DNA of 64,000 nucleotides from Melastoma dodecandrum (lineage: Eukaryota > Streptophyta > Magnoliopsida > Myrtales > Melastomataceae), in NCBI GenBank assembly GCA_029817715.1, contig JARUPY010000297.1, forward strand, positions 107,797 to 171,796, in the 5' to 3' direction. A program made the position numbers and the translations under genes. Shown piece after piece: positions 1-11,491 of this stretch (its first letter is position 1; every line of letters starts with the position of its first letter). The notes beneath the pieces are model-generated. The model was not told the DNA's origin, searched no databases, and was given only the letters and a program-made list of their open reading frames with translations.

Positions 1-47
1 ATGCATTTCCATTTTGAGCCTCTTGATGTCTTATGAGTTTGTATTAC

Positions 48-560
48 CTGTAGACGAGTGCGCGATATCCTCTTCGTATGAGCTCCCGGTGATAAGGCAC
101 GGTATCATTGACATTCTTCATGTAAGATAGGGAGTCATTGCATCTTGTCCATTTGGGAACAGTCCCCTAAGATTTAGAATCCAGACAAGAGAAGCAAGAC
201 TGCTCGTAAATTGGGAAGTGGAAATTTTAGATGGTTTCAAGATTACCTTTCTTATATGAAGTGCATCTTGAACCGACTCATCTTTAGCCCAAGCGTAAAT
301 TGACAGATAATTATAATACTGATTAAAAGAAAAAAAAACAAAATATAGAATTTGTTGATCAATAAACTCATTATCGAAATAATGGAGGCGAATGTGTTCG
401 TGCATATAAGTAGAGACCATACCCGACACCAAGTGTTATGATCACGTAGCTTGAGTGTGAAGTTTAATAAGTCTTCGTCACGGATGAAGCCAAAGTCCCC
501 TCTCAGTAATCTTTGAGGTTCATTAACAGGTCGAATCTGGTTTTCTTGTCCTGATGAATG
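48..560 (-). pseudogene. Serine carboxypeptidase-like (SCPL) fragment, 5'-truncated, running off the left edge
   Basis: Three exons of an SCPL protein can be read on the minus strand: an exon ending at 423 with a Trp-Cys-Arg end, 247-318 (includes YAWAKDESVQDALHIRK) and 48-166 (includes GTVPKWTRCNDSLSY and RRGYRALVY). All junctions are GT-AG and the phases join. The ALHIRK-GTV junction and the RGYRALVYS end are typical of the C-terminal half of SCPL peptidases and acyltransferases, just before the catalytic Asp exon, which would lie beyond base 1. The start of the 423 exon is unclear; 560 is an estimate. The roughly 300 N-terminal residues of the family, with the catalytic Ser, are not found upstream, where a retrotransposon gag lies. 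I therefore call it a truncated remnant. The family assignment is firm; whether it was a protease or an acyltransferase cannot be told. Confidence 0.75.
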
Positions 561-839
561 CACATGTTGCCCCCCTAAATCATTTTGGGCGATATAAGAG
601 GAGTCTCGTGTAAGAACACTGAGTTCAAATCTATGCACGACTCCCTTATTAAGCTATACGCTAATGTGATGTATCATCTAATTGTGTACATGCTACATCT
701 TGCTGTAGGATTTTTATGAATGGGAGCCTATTGAGCTAACTTGTACCCTCATCGCTTGTCGATGAAAGGGAGCCTATTTAGCAGCGTAAAAGCATGAACC
801 TCCGCATTGTACGCGTGAGAGCTTTTACTGAGGCCTCCT

Positions 840-1720
840 AAATTTGATAAGAGAATTCTCAATGAAAGAGAATCAATGGACCGCCCCCTTAGAGGCAACG
901 TCAAGCAGTTTGGTAAATTGCAGCTCCAAGGTAATATGTCACCTAAGTGATAAAACAGATCCAGATTCATATCCATGGGATGAACAAACGAGCGGAGGTA
1001 GAGCTCTACCGGATTCATATCCAGAAGCCATAGATAAAGACTATCCATTCCCTTGAGGATATCAGATCTTGATTTCGCCCTATTTTCATGGAAAGAAAGG
1101 ATGTTTTTGGTAGAGCATATCGTTCGTTTCAAATATCAAGTGGGCAAAATGGCCGCTAATGGTTTCTAAAAGTTAGGGTCCAGGATCACTTACGGGTACT
1201 GCCTTCTCTTGGCATGTCAACATGCCTCCAAATTCAATCAGAAATTAGAAAGAGATGCAAGTGTAGTTCACCCTTGCTTTCGCCCAATCAGACTTGTCGG
1301 TCACTCTAGATGAGTTGACTCACATTAAGCAACAACTGCACAAACCGGTGGATGCCTTCTTAACTAGGCTCAAAAAAGCCCGACTGGGGTGTAAAACGTC
1401 TTCGTTGGAGGATGAGCTAATTGTCATTGCTCACAATGCCCTCCTTCTCCGACTTAGGAAAAAGTTAAAAGGAAAAGTTTATAGGTTGAAACGAGAGGTC
1501 ACTAGAAGAATAATTTGTTAGGAGAATTTGATCAAATGAAAGATGCAGGCAAAATGTAATTATACCATTGGGCCCATGACGACTTATCAAGTAAAAATGG
1601 TAGTAGATATTGATACGAAGAAATATGTGAAAGGGCAACCTTTTACCTACAACGCCTTATTAAAAAAAAATTTAGAGTAAAACTTCGTCGGAGATTAACG
1701 GAGGAGTGGAAATACTCCTT
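840..1720 (+). mobile_element. Decayed LTR-retrotransposon gag region
   Basis: Conceptual translation in shifting frames gives a gag-like order. A DYPFP segment near 1040-1053 is followed by a HGK/SWKE segment with EHIVRFKYQVG near 1110-1145. The longest open piece (1294-1521) reads VTLDELTHIKQ, a KKARLGC segment, a NALLLRLRKKLKGK segment and VYRL. This is the usual spacing of the Retrotrans_gag domain of plant LTR elements. Stops and frame changes break it. No zinc knuckle, protease, reverse transcriptase or LTRs were found, so it is a short relic. It lies directly upstream of the truncated SCPL exons and may mark the breakpoint that removed the rest of that gene. Confidence 0.6.
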
Positions 1721-2154
1721 TGATAAGGATAAGGCGGATGTCATGTTTTATTTCATGTTGCAAAATGAGCGAATTCATTTGATGAACCAACATCAATTAA
1801 CTCTCTTCATATCTTCATCTCTTTCCTCGAGCTATCCGCGATCCTAAATCACCGGTGATTTCATAACGGAACGAAAGACGGGTCAAATGGTTGACTGGAA
1901 TAAGAATAAAAGGATTGATTCTTCGATCGATGGTATCAATACTTGTGAAGGAAGTCCTTTAACGCGTCGAACCTTCATAGAGGAACCTTCCCCGATCCCA
2001 TCTTCTTTTCCTCATCGACTACTAAAAGCGGCGAGACCACTCCCCAGCATTCTGCCGGAAAGATCCGTTTTTTACCATCCACCAATACAGAGGAAATCCA
2101 AGGCAAACCACAAATCGGAGAGTTGTAAAAAGAGATCTTCAAGTCTGTGAGAGG
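1721..2154. other. Spacer between gag relic and CYSTM gene
   Basis: No convincing coding sequence. It must hold the promoter and 5' leader of the CYSTM gene. A short open frame at 1887-2150 has no recognisable similarity. Confidence 0.4.
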
Positions 2155-3828
2155 ATGAGTTACTACAACCAGCAGCAGCCCCCTGTCGGAGTCCCACCCC
2201 CTCAAGGTGGTCGATTCTTGGTGTTTCTTGGTGTTTTTGAAGTTTCTTCTTGGCCGATCTCAGTGTTTCTTGTTTCGTTGTGTCGATCTGTTCAGATCAG
2301 CTACGGCGGTGCGGTTTCTAGCTGTGTTTCTATTCTTGGTGGGGGAGTCGATCTGAGGGGTTTAATTATTGTTCTGTTTGATTGTTATAATGACCCCTAC
2401 TAGATGATTTGTAGTGAGGGGAGATGGGCAGTGATTACTGGTCGATGGGAATATTTTGAATGATTAGTGTGCGATTTTTATCGAAATAGGTTACCCGCCC
2501 GAAGGTTACCCTAAGGGTGCTTACCCGCCACCAGGATACCCGCCTCAGGGTTACCCAGCAGGTGGTTATCCACCACAGGGGTACCCACCTCAGCAAGGGT
2601 ACCCTCCACCGCAGTATGCCCCCCAGTATGCGGCGCAGCCCCCGCAGCAGAACCAGAGCACTGGCATGCTAGAAGGATGGTAAGCTTTCCTTCCTATTGC
2701 ATCTTGGACGCATTTTCAATTGGAGTTGGTTTGGGGATATTTTTGGATTACTGGGGCAACTAGACCATGTCTTTTAATCAAAGACCTGCCACTGATTCTG
2801 CTTATGTGAATGATGTGCTTGTGGTGAGTCTTGATTTCTAACTGTGAGCCCTTTTCTGACCTTTGAAACCATTTGTTTTGAACGATTCAACTCAAATTTA
2901 GGAATAGAGATCTTGGTTCTGGTTCATAGGGACATGGCTGTTCTTTTCTTTTGGTGGAAGATGGCAGGCAGTTTCAGTGCAGGGTCTTTCTGGCTTATGT
3001 TTTAAAATAGGTTCAATTAATTTAATTCTTTGCTGAAAATACCACTTGCATCTTCTTGTGCCAGGAGTCGTCCATCTTTGAGATTTTGGTAGAACTCTCT
3101 TATGTGATATTTCGACAGTCAAAGCAATTTTACATTTGGTTTTCGTGGGAATGGTTCAACTTTGACCAGTAAAAGCCAGCTTGGAAGTTGAGCCGGCGTG
3201 TGCCATTTGGGTAAGGCAGATTCAGGCCATGATGTTTCTAAGGGAAGTTAGGTTTCTGTCATCTTCGATTCGAACGTCCAAATGATATCTTTCTATTTTT
3301 CGACCTTGACTTTCAAGAAACTGACGAGATTTTTTTGTCCTTCCACAAGGATAATCAATATGATGTTAACCTGGGCAGTCAGGGTAGTTGGGATTTGGTG
3401 AAGGGTGTTGGGTGTTTATGGCCTTTCTAACTTGGTCATATTTAATCGCAATTCTTTTCTTTTAAATGCAACGCGTGAAAGGGTTGTTCGACCTGGGTTG
3501 AGAAGTTAGATGAACCTCCCTGCTCTGATATGTTTCTGGGTAGTTGCCATCTGTTGGACTTTATGCTTTGTTATAAGCTATAGAATATTAAGAATGCCAG
3601 CAAGTGCATATAATGATCCAAGCAATTGCATTTATTTTATTATGTTTTTCTTCCAATGGACGGTGAGACTGGTCAAGGTTTTGGTGTGTTAAATATTTTG
3701 GCTGTTGTCACCTTTTAGTATAAGGATCCGAATCCGATGGTGCCAATTGGTTCACTAATCGACTCGTGCCTTTCTCCAACAGCTTGGCTGCGTTGTGCTG
3801 TTGCTGCCTGCTGGAAGCCTGCTTCTGA
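2155..3828 (+). CDS. Cysteine-rich transmembrane module (CYSTM) protein, WIH-like
   Basis: Three exons: 2155-2206, 2490-2679 and 3783-3828, all GT-AG, joining in phase to a protein of about 95 residues. The N-terminus starts MSYYNQQQPPVG. The middle is a chain of GYP repeats (GYPPEGYPKGAYPPPGYPPQ and similar), then a Gln-rich stretch. The C-terminus is the CYSTM tail, MLEGCLAALCCCCLLEACF, which ends the protein. CYSTM proteins are small tail-anchored proteins of the plasma membrane linked to stress tolerance and, for the WINDHOSE members, to cell fate in ovules. The last exon is only 46 bases and codes for most of the Cys module. Intron 2 is about 1.1 kb. The exact paralogue cannot be named. 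Confidence 0.9.
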
Positions 3829-4183
3829 GGATGGGGCTGTCTCCCCGCAGATATATCCTGAGAACATGGGACACGACTCTTATCATGTCCTTGATTTGCT
3901 ACATTGTCTCAAGTCTTTAGTTTGTGTCGATTATTTGTGTATCAATGCCGAGACTATTTGGACATGATGAATGAAGAAAAACCCGTTCCTTTGCTTATTC
4001 GCATCTGTAATTGTGAAAATAATCCTTGATTTTTAAAAAGGATTAGATCGTTAAACCTTTCTAGATTTAAGAATATCGACATCTCTGCCATGGAAAGAAA
4101 AATATATCGGGTCATTAAATTTTTGGGTGTTTTCGGGCAAAATGAGATCATAACCTTCCTTTAACTGATAATAAATTGTGATG

Positions 4184-4192
4184 TATTAAATA
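4184..4192 (+). promoter_or_regulatory. TATA-like box before the PMEI-domain gene
   Basis: TATTAAATA lies 34 bases upstream of the ATG at 4226. That would leave a very short leader, so it is only a candidate. Confidence 0.3.
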
Positions 4193-4225
4193 CCACGGTT
4201 CGTCCCAGAACTTACAAACAAGATA

Positions 4226-4774
4226 ATGGCTTTGAAATTGGCGTCAGTTTCAATGGTCCTGTTCCTGTTCGTGATTTACTACATCCTTTTGATGATCCCT
4301 TCCACCTGCGGGACGTCCGACAGTGACCTGTCATGGATCTGTTCATTGACGCAGAATGACGAGCACTGCAAACAGCTCCTGCTGAGCGACCCGCGAACCA
4401 ATTCCTCGGACCCGCCCCTCATATCCCTCATATCCATTGAGCTCGCCCTCAAACAGGCGACGTACAACCTTGGGGAATTCACTGGATACCGGGACAACTC
4501 AACCAACCCGAGTCTGGGAAAATTGTTCGGGAATTGCACGGAGATGTACCAGGCCATCGTGTATGATCTTGACAAGGTGTATGGCCTTTCGAAGCAGGGT
4601 GACTATAAGGGGGTCTTGAATGAGGGCACTCCCACGAAGCAGGTGTATGACTGTGAGAATGGTCTGCCTCCGTCGTTGCCCACGATGGCCATCACGGAAG
4701 TCATGCTCCTGGCACTCGAAACCCTGTCTGGAGTCGCCTCCTACGTGGTATACAAGACATCGAGACATCCTTAG
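4226..4774 (+). CDS. Pectinesterase/invertase inhibitor (PMEI) domain protein
   Basis: Single-exon gene of 182 residues, a normal size for the family. The N-terminus has a hydrophobic signal segment (VSMVLFLFVIYYILLMIP). The mature part has the PMEI layout: a first Cys pair 9 residues apart (WICSLTQNDEHCKQLL), helices with LISLISIELALKQA, a third Cys followed by a Tyr/Asp-rich helix (GNCTEMYQAIVYDLDK), and a later Cys (YDCENGLP) before a last helix. Such secreted proteins inhibit pectin methylesterases or acid invertases in the cell wall or vacuole; sequence alone does not say which. Several NxS/T sites fit a secreted glycoprotein. A polyadenylation signal follows at 4839. Confidence 0.82.
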   Translation: MALKLASVSMVLFLFVIYYILLMIPSTCGTSDSDLSWICSLTQNDEHCKQLLLSDPRTNSSDPPLISLISIELALKQATYNLGEFTGYRDNSTNPSLGKLFGNCTEMYQAIVYDLDKVYGLSKQGDYKGVLNEGTPTKQVYDCENGLPPSLPTMAITEVMLLALETLSGVASYVVYKTSRHP

Positions 4775-5649
4775 GGGAACTTCTCTGCCGGCTGCATCTA
4801 TGCGTACAGCGGATGTTCATTTTGTTCCTTCCTTTATCAATAAATTTTTCTTTGGCAGTGTTGATCCGAACAATTATCGCCGTGAACCATGTTTACTATG
4901 CTGAATCATCCGAAGATATGCTTCTTTTTCAAATATCAATTCATTTCTTCTGATACAGCAGAAACATAAATTGAAAAATCTCTATACAAGGCAAAATTAC
5001 TACAGGGATTTATATATATCTATACTCCTATTCAAGGGCATTACTACTCCAGCTTAGCTTCCCAGTACATCTCAGCGAGCCTCGACGAATGGGTAAGTTG
5101 CGCTGAGGCTTTGTAAATAGAGGTGAGCATAGGTAGAGGATATACCTGGAACCGAAGCGAACTGATACTGGTGGGTGCAGGATATGATAGGATACAGGTA
5201 TCTAACCCCTACTTGTTAGATCCTCCAGGGTGTAACTCCAGAGCTTCGAACCTAGTTTCTCTGGTTCATTCTTCGATGTGTTGAACAAAAGTTACCTCTT
5301 TTGGGAGATATAATAACTAGACATATTGACATACATGTTGTTAAGAAAATTATAAACATAAAAATGAAACATGTAGAACCGAATCATTGAGGCATGGAAA
5401 AAATTTCTTCATTGTTGGATGGAATCCATGCATCGTCTCTGCGTTGCCTCTCAAACATGTAAAAAAACTTTTAGTTTGGATCCAAAGTGAATCCGAAAGA
5501 TGATTAGCCTGGATAAATTGCAAATCGTCGCATAACGATGCTATTTAGCAGCTTTTCTATTGGAATTTGACCGCTAGAATCTATCCCGTTGTCTGTCTCT
5601 ACTGCTTCTCTGCAGCAAACCATCCAGTGCAAAATGCTTTCCTGCTCTC
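4775..5649. other. Intergenic spacer, convergent 3' ends
   Basis: Between the stops of the PMEI gene (+) and TNL1 (-). Apart from the polyadenylation signal I see no gene, repeat or RNA. Confidence 0.4.
4839..4844 (+). terminator. Polyadenylation signal of the PMEI gene
   Basis: AATAAA lies 65 bases after the stop codon at 4774 and is followed by T-rich sequence, as expected for a plant 3' end. Confidence 0.5.
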
Positions 5650-8600
5650 TCAAAGTTCATCTTTAGCATCCCTAATGTGCTCCTCTGGGTTTGGCGGACG
5701 CTCGAGAAGTTCAGCCTCTGGTGACTGGCTTATGGGGGAAGGTCTATGTTTGAGGTATGACGCAACCGACCTTAGCTGCCCAGCAAGTGATTGAGCTGAC
5801 TGCTGTATTTCTTTGCTGCCGGATTCAGTAGGACGAAGCTTTCTGATGTTTCCTATGTCTCCTGATAGAGTTGGTATTCTCTCGATGCGAGGGCAAGGTT
5901 TGAGGAAATAGTCTTCTACGCGCAGTAGTCCAATGACTTCATCTGGTGCTGATTCGACCAAGATGCTGCGGCTGCCTCCTGCTGGATGATGTGTCCCTGA
6001 ATGTGGCATCCCAATCTTTCTGAAGGTCCCCGAGTTCCGCATTGGTAGCCTTAAGCCTCCTTTAAGTTGGCGTTTCAGCAGGATCTCCATCGTGACAAAT
6101 GTGTGGGCAAGTTTCTGCGCCTCAACACCAAGTTGACTGTAAAGTGCTAATTGGCTGGAAAGATGCATCAAGGGCAATGGTAGTTCTGCCACGGCAATAC
6201 CATCCATGTGAAGGTACTTGAGTTTTTCCATGCGTCTGCATATTTCCGCAAATCTATCGAAGTTCGACAGTCCTTCAACATGGAAGTATTCCAAGCATGG
6301 AAACACGAAATCTCCAGGTAAATCGATTATTACTTTTTCATCTAAGTGAAGTTCCTTCAGCTTTTCCAACCGCCTAAAGTTTTCTGGCAATTTCTCCAGG
6401 CCACTGCATCCGCTGAGATTGATATGCTCCAGGCTCTCTAAATCGAGGATAGTATCAGGAAGAATCCGTAGCTCATGACAGTTTGCTGCGGTCAATTTCG
6501 CCAGGCCAAGGAGAAATATGAAAGAAGGCAGTTCTGCTATTGCGGTCCCATCCAGACAAAGGTATTTGAGTTTTTTCATTGGTCCAGATATTTCTGGTAA
6601 TAGCTCGAGGTGAGAGCAACCGTTCATGCTGAAGAATTCCAGGTGAGGAAACTCAATAGCTTCAGGTAGGCTCGTTAGTCTCGTGCATCCTTCTAGGTTG
6701 ATGCAAGTGATGCTCCCATGACATGCACGTGATGACAGAACCTCGACCAAATCCGTACAATGCTCAAGGCTAAGATGCTTAAGATTTGGAAAGTTCGACA
6801 GATCATGGATTTTGTCAAGGTTCTTGGAATATCTCAGATCCAACCGTTCTAACCTTGTAAATATCTGCCCAAACCACAGGATAAGTCAAGTACTGCCATT
6901 AACAATTACTGACAAGGAAACAAATGTGCTGGTGGAGATTCCTTTACCTTGTCACCACCAGGCAGGTTCCGGATGACACTCGAAGGTAATACAAGGGAAT
7001 ACAGATTGACTGGCCAGAAACTTGAAGGCAGGGATTCTAAGGGATATTTGTCCCAGAATAGAACTCTCAGATCATTCGAGAGGAACTTCATGTCTTCCGA
7101 GCCAGAACACTTGACTTCTAAGCCGAGCAGTATCAGTAATTTCAGCCGAGTTAACTTCGCAAACCCGTGGAGGTTGCAGGGCATCCGATGTTGCTGCTCT
7201 TCAGATGAAACATCTAGAACTACACCTTCAACTGCTTCAGTCCCCTGTGGTTAAATTCTTGCAGTTAACAAAAATATCACGAGTTTGGTAACCTCAATGT
7301 AAGATATAAGCTTAGTTGAGAGAACTTACGGTGTTCTCACTCAGGACGTGGAGAATATCCGCAGATGACCAGAGCAAGGACCGCCTTCCAGGTTCCTCTG
7401 GGCACTCCTTGTAAACTATGTTTTTACCCAGTTCGCGTAGTAAGTCGTGCATCCTGACTCGATCTTTTGAAATGTAGATGAGGGACCTATCCTTCAGTAC
7501 TCTCATGTTGACTTCTGTGTAATAGCCCAAATAATGAACTAAATCCCCGACATTTTGTTCCATATAGCCATGAAAAAAGCACGCGATGTAAAGGAACACC
7601 TTCTTTTCATTATCATTTAGTTTTTCGTAACTAATATTGAGTATGTCTAAAATCTCCCTGTTGGGCGTAACCTTAAGCTGTTCGAGCGCACTACTCCATT
7701 CAGGTATGCTCAAACCAACCAAGGAGGATCCAAGAACTTTAACAGCAAGAGGAAGGCCACGACTGTAGCTACAAAGTTGTCGAGACAATTCCTCATACTC
7801 TTCATTTGGCGACTCCCCATCTCCAAAAGCATGCAGATGAAAGAGCATCTGAGCCTCATTGTTTCCAAGTAGATGGACCTCGTATATGCGATCAACCATA
7901 TTCAACAGATGCTTGTCTCTGCTGGTTATAATAATCCTGCTGCCTTGACCAAACCAGTGAAAATCGCCAACGAGATATTTCACCTGGTCGATATGATCGA
8001 CATCGTCGAGAACTATAAGTGCCTTCAGATGCTTCAATCGCTTCTTTATGATCTCAACTGCTTTAAAGGTAGTGTATGGTAAGGAGCTTGTTTCGCCAAT
8101 TGTTTCTGTGAGAAGCTGCCTTTGTAAGGTCAACAGGCCTCTAGATGTGGAAGCCTCCTCCCTCACTTCAGCGAGGAAGCTTCCTGCTTCGAACAAATGA
8201 CGCATCCTCTCATAGACAACCCGAGCCAAAGTAGTCTTACCACTTCCCCCCATCCCCACTATTCCGACACTTCTTGTCCCTTCTATTCTAATATCCAGAG
8301 CTTCTTCCATGCTACGAACATGTATGTCCATGCCGACCAGTCCATCTGGAATTTCCGAGAATCCCTGCCCCAACTCCGTGAATATGCGGTCAACAATCTC
8401 TTGAATGAGACCTGCCTCGTGACTGTTCGTGTCACACGAACCCCAAGAAGTTGGACAATGAATCATAATATCCTGGGTGAGAGGACTTGGAGGGTAAACT
8501 GAAGAAAAAAAGAAGCAGAATGTTCGATTACCGGTTTGTTGAGCTCAATCCGGACAGGTTAGCAACTTCTGTCAATGCCTCTCTCCACTTCTGCATCTTC

Positions 8601-9025
8601 GCAGGATCCACATGCCTCTCCTCGAACTTCTTGAATGCATCCGCAAAGGTTCCCTTTTGGCGCCTCACGTCAGAAGGCTCCACGTTGTAGAAAACTGGCA
8701 GAACGATCTGCCCGGCGGCTTTCTTCCATTCAAGGATCTTCACCAGCTCGTCCAGGCACCAGGAAGATGAAGCATAGTTCTGGGAAAGAACGGCGATGGC
8801 CGATCGGGAATCCTCAATCGCTTTGAGGAGCTGATCGGATATAACGTCACCCCTGCGGAGCTCCTCATCGTCCCTGAAGGTGAAGATCCCCTTCCTAGTC
8901 AGGGCAGTATACAAATGATCCGTGAAGCTTCGGCGAGTATCGTTGCCTCGGAAGCTTAGGAAGACATCATACTTGAAGGACCTGTCACCCCATGCGTCTC
9001 TGGACGCCGATGACGAAGGATCCAT
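5650..9025 (-). CDS. TIR-NB-ARC-LRR immune receptor (TNL1), intact motifs
   Basis: Exons on the minus strand: 8532-9025 (TIR), 7330-8422 (NB-ARC), 6948-7244 (linker/first LRR) and 5650-6864 (LRR plus tail). They total 3099 bases and 1032 residues in phase. The start chosen is the ATG before DPSSSASRD at 9025; another lies upstream at 9079. TIR (about 20-160) has YDVFLSFRGNDTR and SSSWCLDEL, which carries the Glu expected for NADase activity. NB-ARC has P-loop GMGGSGKTT (about 221-229), kinase-2 LIVLDDVD, GSRIIITSRDK, GLPLAVKVLGSS and an intact MHD (RVRMHDLLRELG). LRRs run to about residue 865. A tail of some 165 residues follows without LRR pattern. TNLs detect pathogen effectors and signal through EDS1. 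It is divergent from TNL2, with 2.3 kb between the start codons. Confidence 0.93.
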
Positions 9026-11329
9026 CTTTCTTATCACGAATAGATAAATTAGCAATGAAATTATTCTACTTCTTATCATTGATCGTTTTATAGAACAACA
9101 CCAGGAAAAATGGTATCCAATTCCTCTTCCTCCTGCAGATCTTCTTTAGTTTCTATGATTGTCGAAGTCAACGTTCATTTAATTCGATGGTTGTGGAGAT
9201 TTATGAGCAAAATCAAAACTAGATCGTAAATGCGAGGCTTTCCTAAAGCCCAAATAAAGCCCAAGCCCATGAAAAATGAGTCCAATCCCAAGTCAATAGA
9301 CGTGGGCCTTCAAACACAAGCCCAAACTCACCTAAAACCTTCTAGAACCCCCATTCTCATAAATTCTACCCAATTTCAATCTCATCCACTTTCAATCATT
9401 ATCATCTTTATCCACGTTCAATCTAATCGTCCAATCATTATATTAAACAAAAGTTCCAGATTCCAATTTCGATTCCAGCCTTTCTTATCTTGAAACCCTT
9501 ACCCTTCCAACCTTCATAATATTTGTTAGGCAGAAATGATCCATAAAATTTTCACAGGCGAACTTAACACAGACCTAATACCTAGTAATATTTGTTTCTT
9601 CTGAAAATACCATGACAGGAGTAATTTTACAGGAGTAAAACTATTTAAATATGCCATATACAAGAAAAATTTTACATGCAATGACATTTGTGTTCATCAG
9701 AGATGCCAACCAAATCAAAATACCTGTGAACAGTAATCATCCAGTTCCTATTCCTTTTGCTGACGCGGTTCATCCTAAAAAGACATGAAAGAGTTTCAAG
9801 TGTCCTGAATTATAAAATTACAAAGAACTAATGGTGTCACTGGAATTGTGGCTAGAATGGAATGGATTTGATTCTATTACGGCTCATTCCTGCGTCCAAA
9901 TTTCATTCTATTCATTCCTTCCTTAGACTAAGGAATGGGCATTCCATTCCATTCCACCACCGATTTTATTCCGCCCTACATTCATTTTCAGTACCACAAG
10001 GTTATAGGCGCAAAGGCTTGAAAGCTGTATGTTAACTGAAATTCATAATATGCATAATACAGCATTTTCACCGTTATGACAGGTATATGTGGAAAACTTG
10101 ATAAATCCTCTCTAAAACCAATTGGCTGTAAATAGAATAGCCCGTTTGGTTATATATACTAGGCCGGACCATTTTCTCTATTCGACGTGGGATTAAGTTT
10201 ATTATATGGCAACAATTTTCAACACAGATAACAACACCCCAGGATGAAAGAATGAAAGGGGGAATTGCACCTGTTGTATTGCCCGAACAAGTATAGGGAA
10301 CCTGCAAAACACGAAGATCCAATTAAATGAAAATTTTTTTTGGAAGGATCATAGATTTTTTTTAGATGTCATAGTTGGCTATTTTGTAGCCCAATTAACT
10401 CTCCTAACCTCGGAGTAGGCCTTTGTGAGCTCGTAATAATTCCAGTTTTGATGATCCCTAGATGAACTGCGTTGATGGTAACTCTGGCATTCCTCATTTG
10501 TGTTTTAACAAAATTTTCTCACATCAATTCAACAAAAAAAAGAGGATTTAAAGAGAACTCGGTAAAAGTCGGCCCTCATGACCACCTTCAGTTGGCAGGA
10601 TATTTCTCTGGCGTAAAAACTTGAACTCGAGCTCGTCTTCAACATGTTTTTCTTGAGTTGATGACCTCGATTATAGAAATATTTTGAGTATGTTTGAGAA
10701 AAATATTATGAAATACAGTTCAAGTTTTCAAAATTACCACTCCTATGTTGTTGGATTTGAATTTAAAAAAAAATCGTTGTTTGATACGGCGACTTTGACT
10801 GAAATTGGCAAAATCGTTGTTTCAAACAATAACATTTGGAGACTTAGAAGATTTTTTTTGTTGAAGCAAAGTCATTATATACCAAAAAAGTCTAAAAAAA
10901 ATTCCAAAGTCACCAAAAGTCGTTGTTTGGGAAAGTGGTTTTGCACATTTTAGCCAAATCATTCTACCTCTCAAACAATGAATTCTTTGTAAATTCAAAG
11001 TTGTTTGGGACATCGGCTTAAGGATGATATTCGGGTAATTGTTTTGCAAACTAACCGCAGGTAAGTACAATCCTCTAAATATTTACAAAGACTTAGTCGA
11101 GAAGGTCGCTAGAAATTTCCTACACCTACTATTAACCAAAATAAGATAATGAAAAAGATACATATATGAACAACATCCCTTTCTTCCTAGGGATAAAGTA
11201 TTCACGGAATGGAGATAAAAAAATAATTCACATGCATATATTAATCTCATGAAAACTAATGACCTGATTGAACTTCATTCATTCATTATCTCGACTGAGT
11301 CCCATTTGTTGGGTTGTTTTCCATCCTAG
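9026..11329. other. Shared divergent upstream region of TNL1 and TNL2
   Basis: 2.3 kb, AT-rich, with no convincing gene. It must contain both promoters. Around 10640-11060 there is a T/A-rich stretch with several related pieces such as GTTGTTTGG and CAAACAA on opposite strands, which may be a decayed MITE; its borders could not be fixed. Around 9850-9970 the pentamer ATTCC/GGAAT recurs. Confidence 0.4.
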
Positions 11330-11491
11330 ATGAGTTTTCCATCGTCCGAGGCCGAGATGAGTTCCCCATCGCCCCACCCTGAGCTGAGTACCCCATCGTC
11401 CTACCCTGGGTTGAGTACCCCATCTTCCGTCACCCAGATGAGCTCCCCGTTGTCTGACCCCATGATGAGTTCTCCATCATTCGACACCAGC
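11330..11491 (+). repeat. In-frame 27-bp minisatellite, 6 units, at the start of TNL2
   Basis: Six consecutive 27-base units begin at the ATG and follow the pattern GATGAGTnCCCCATCGTCC plus eight variable bases. Each codes for nine residues: MSFPSSEAE, MSSPSPHPE, LSTPSSYPG, LSTPSSVTQ, MSSPLSDPM, MSSPSFDTS. The units keep the reading frame. TNL3 starts with one similar unit, MSSPSSTVV. Confidence 0.85.

Noticed and set aside
4279..4904. Open frames overlapping the PMEI-domain gene in other frames
   Set aside because: Shadows; only the 4226-4774 frame has a signal peptide and the PMEI Cys pattern.
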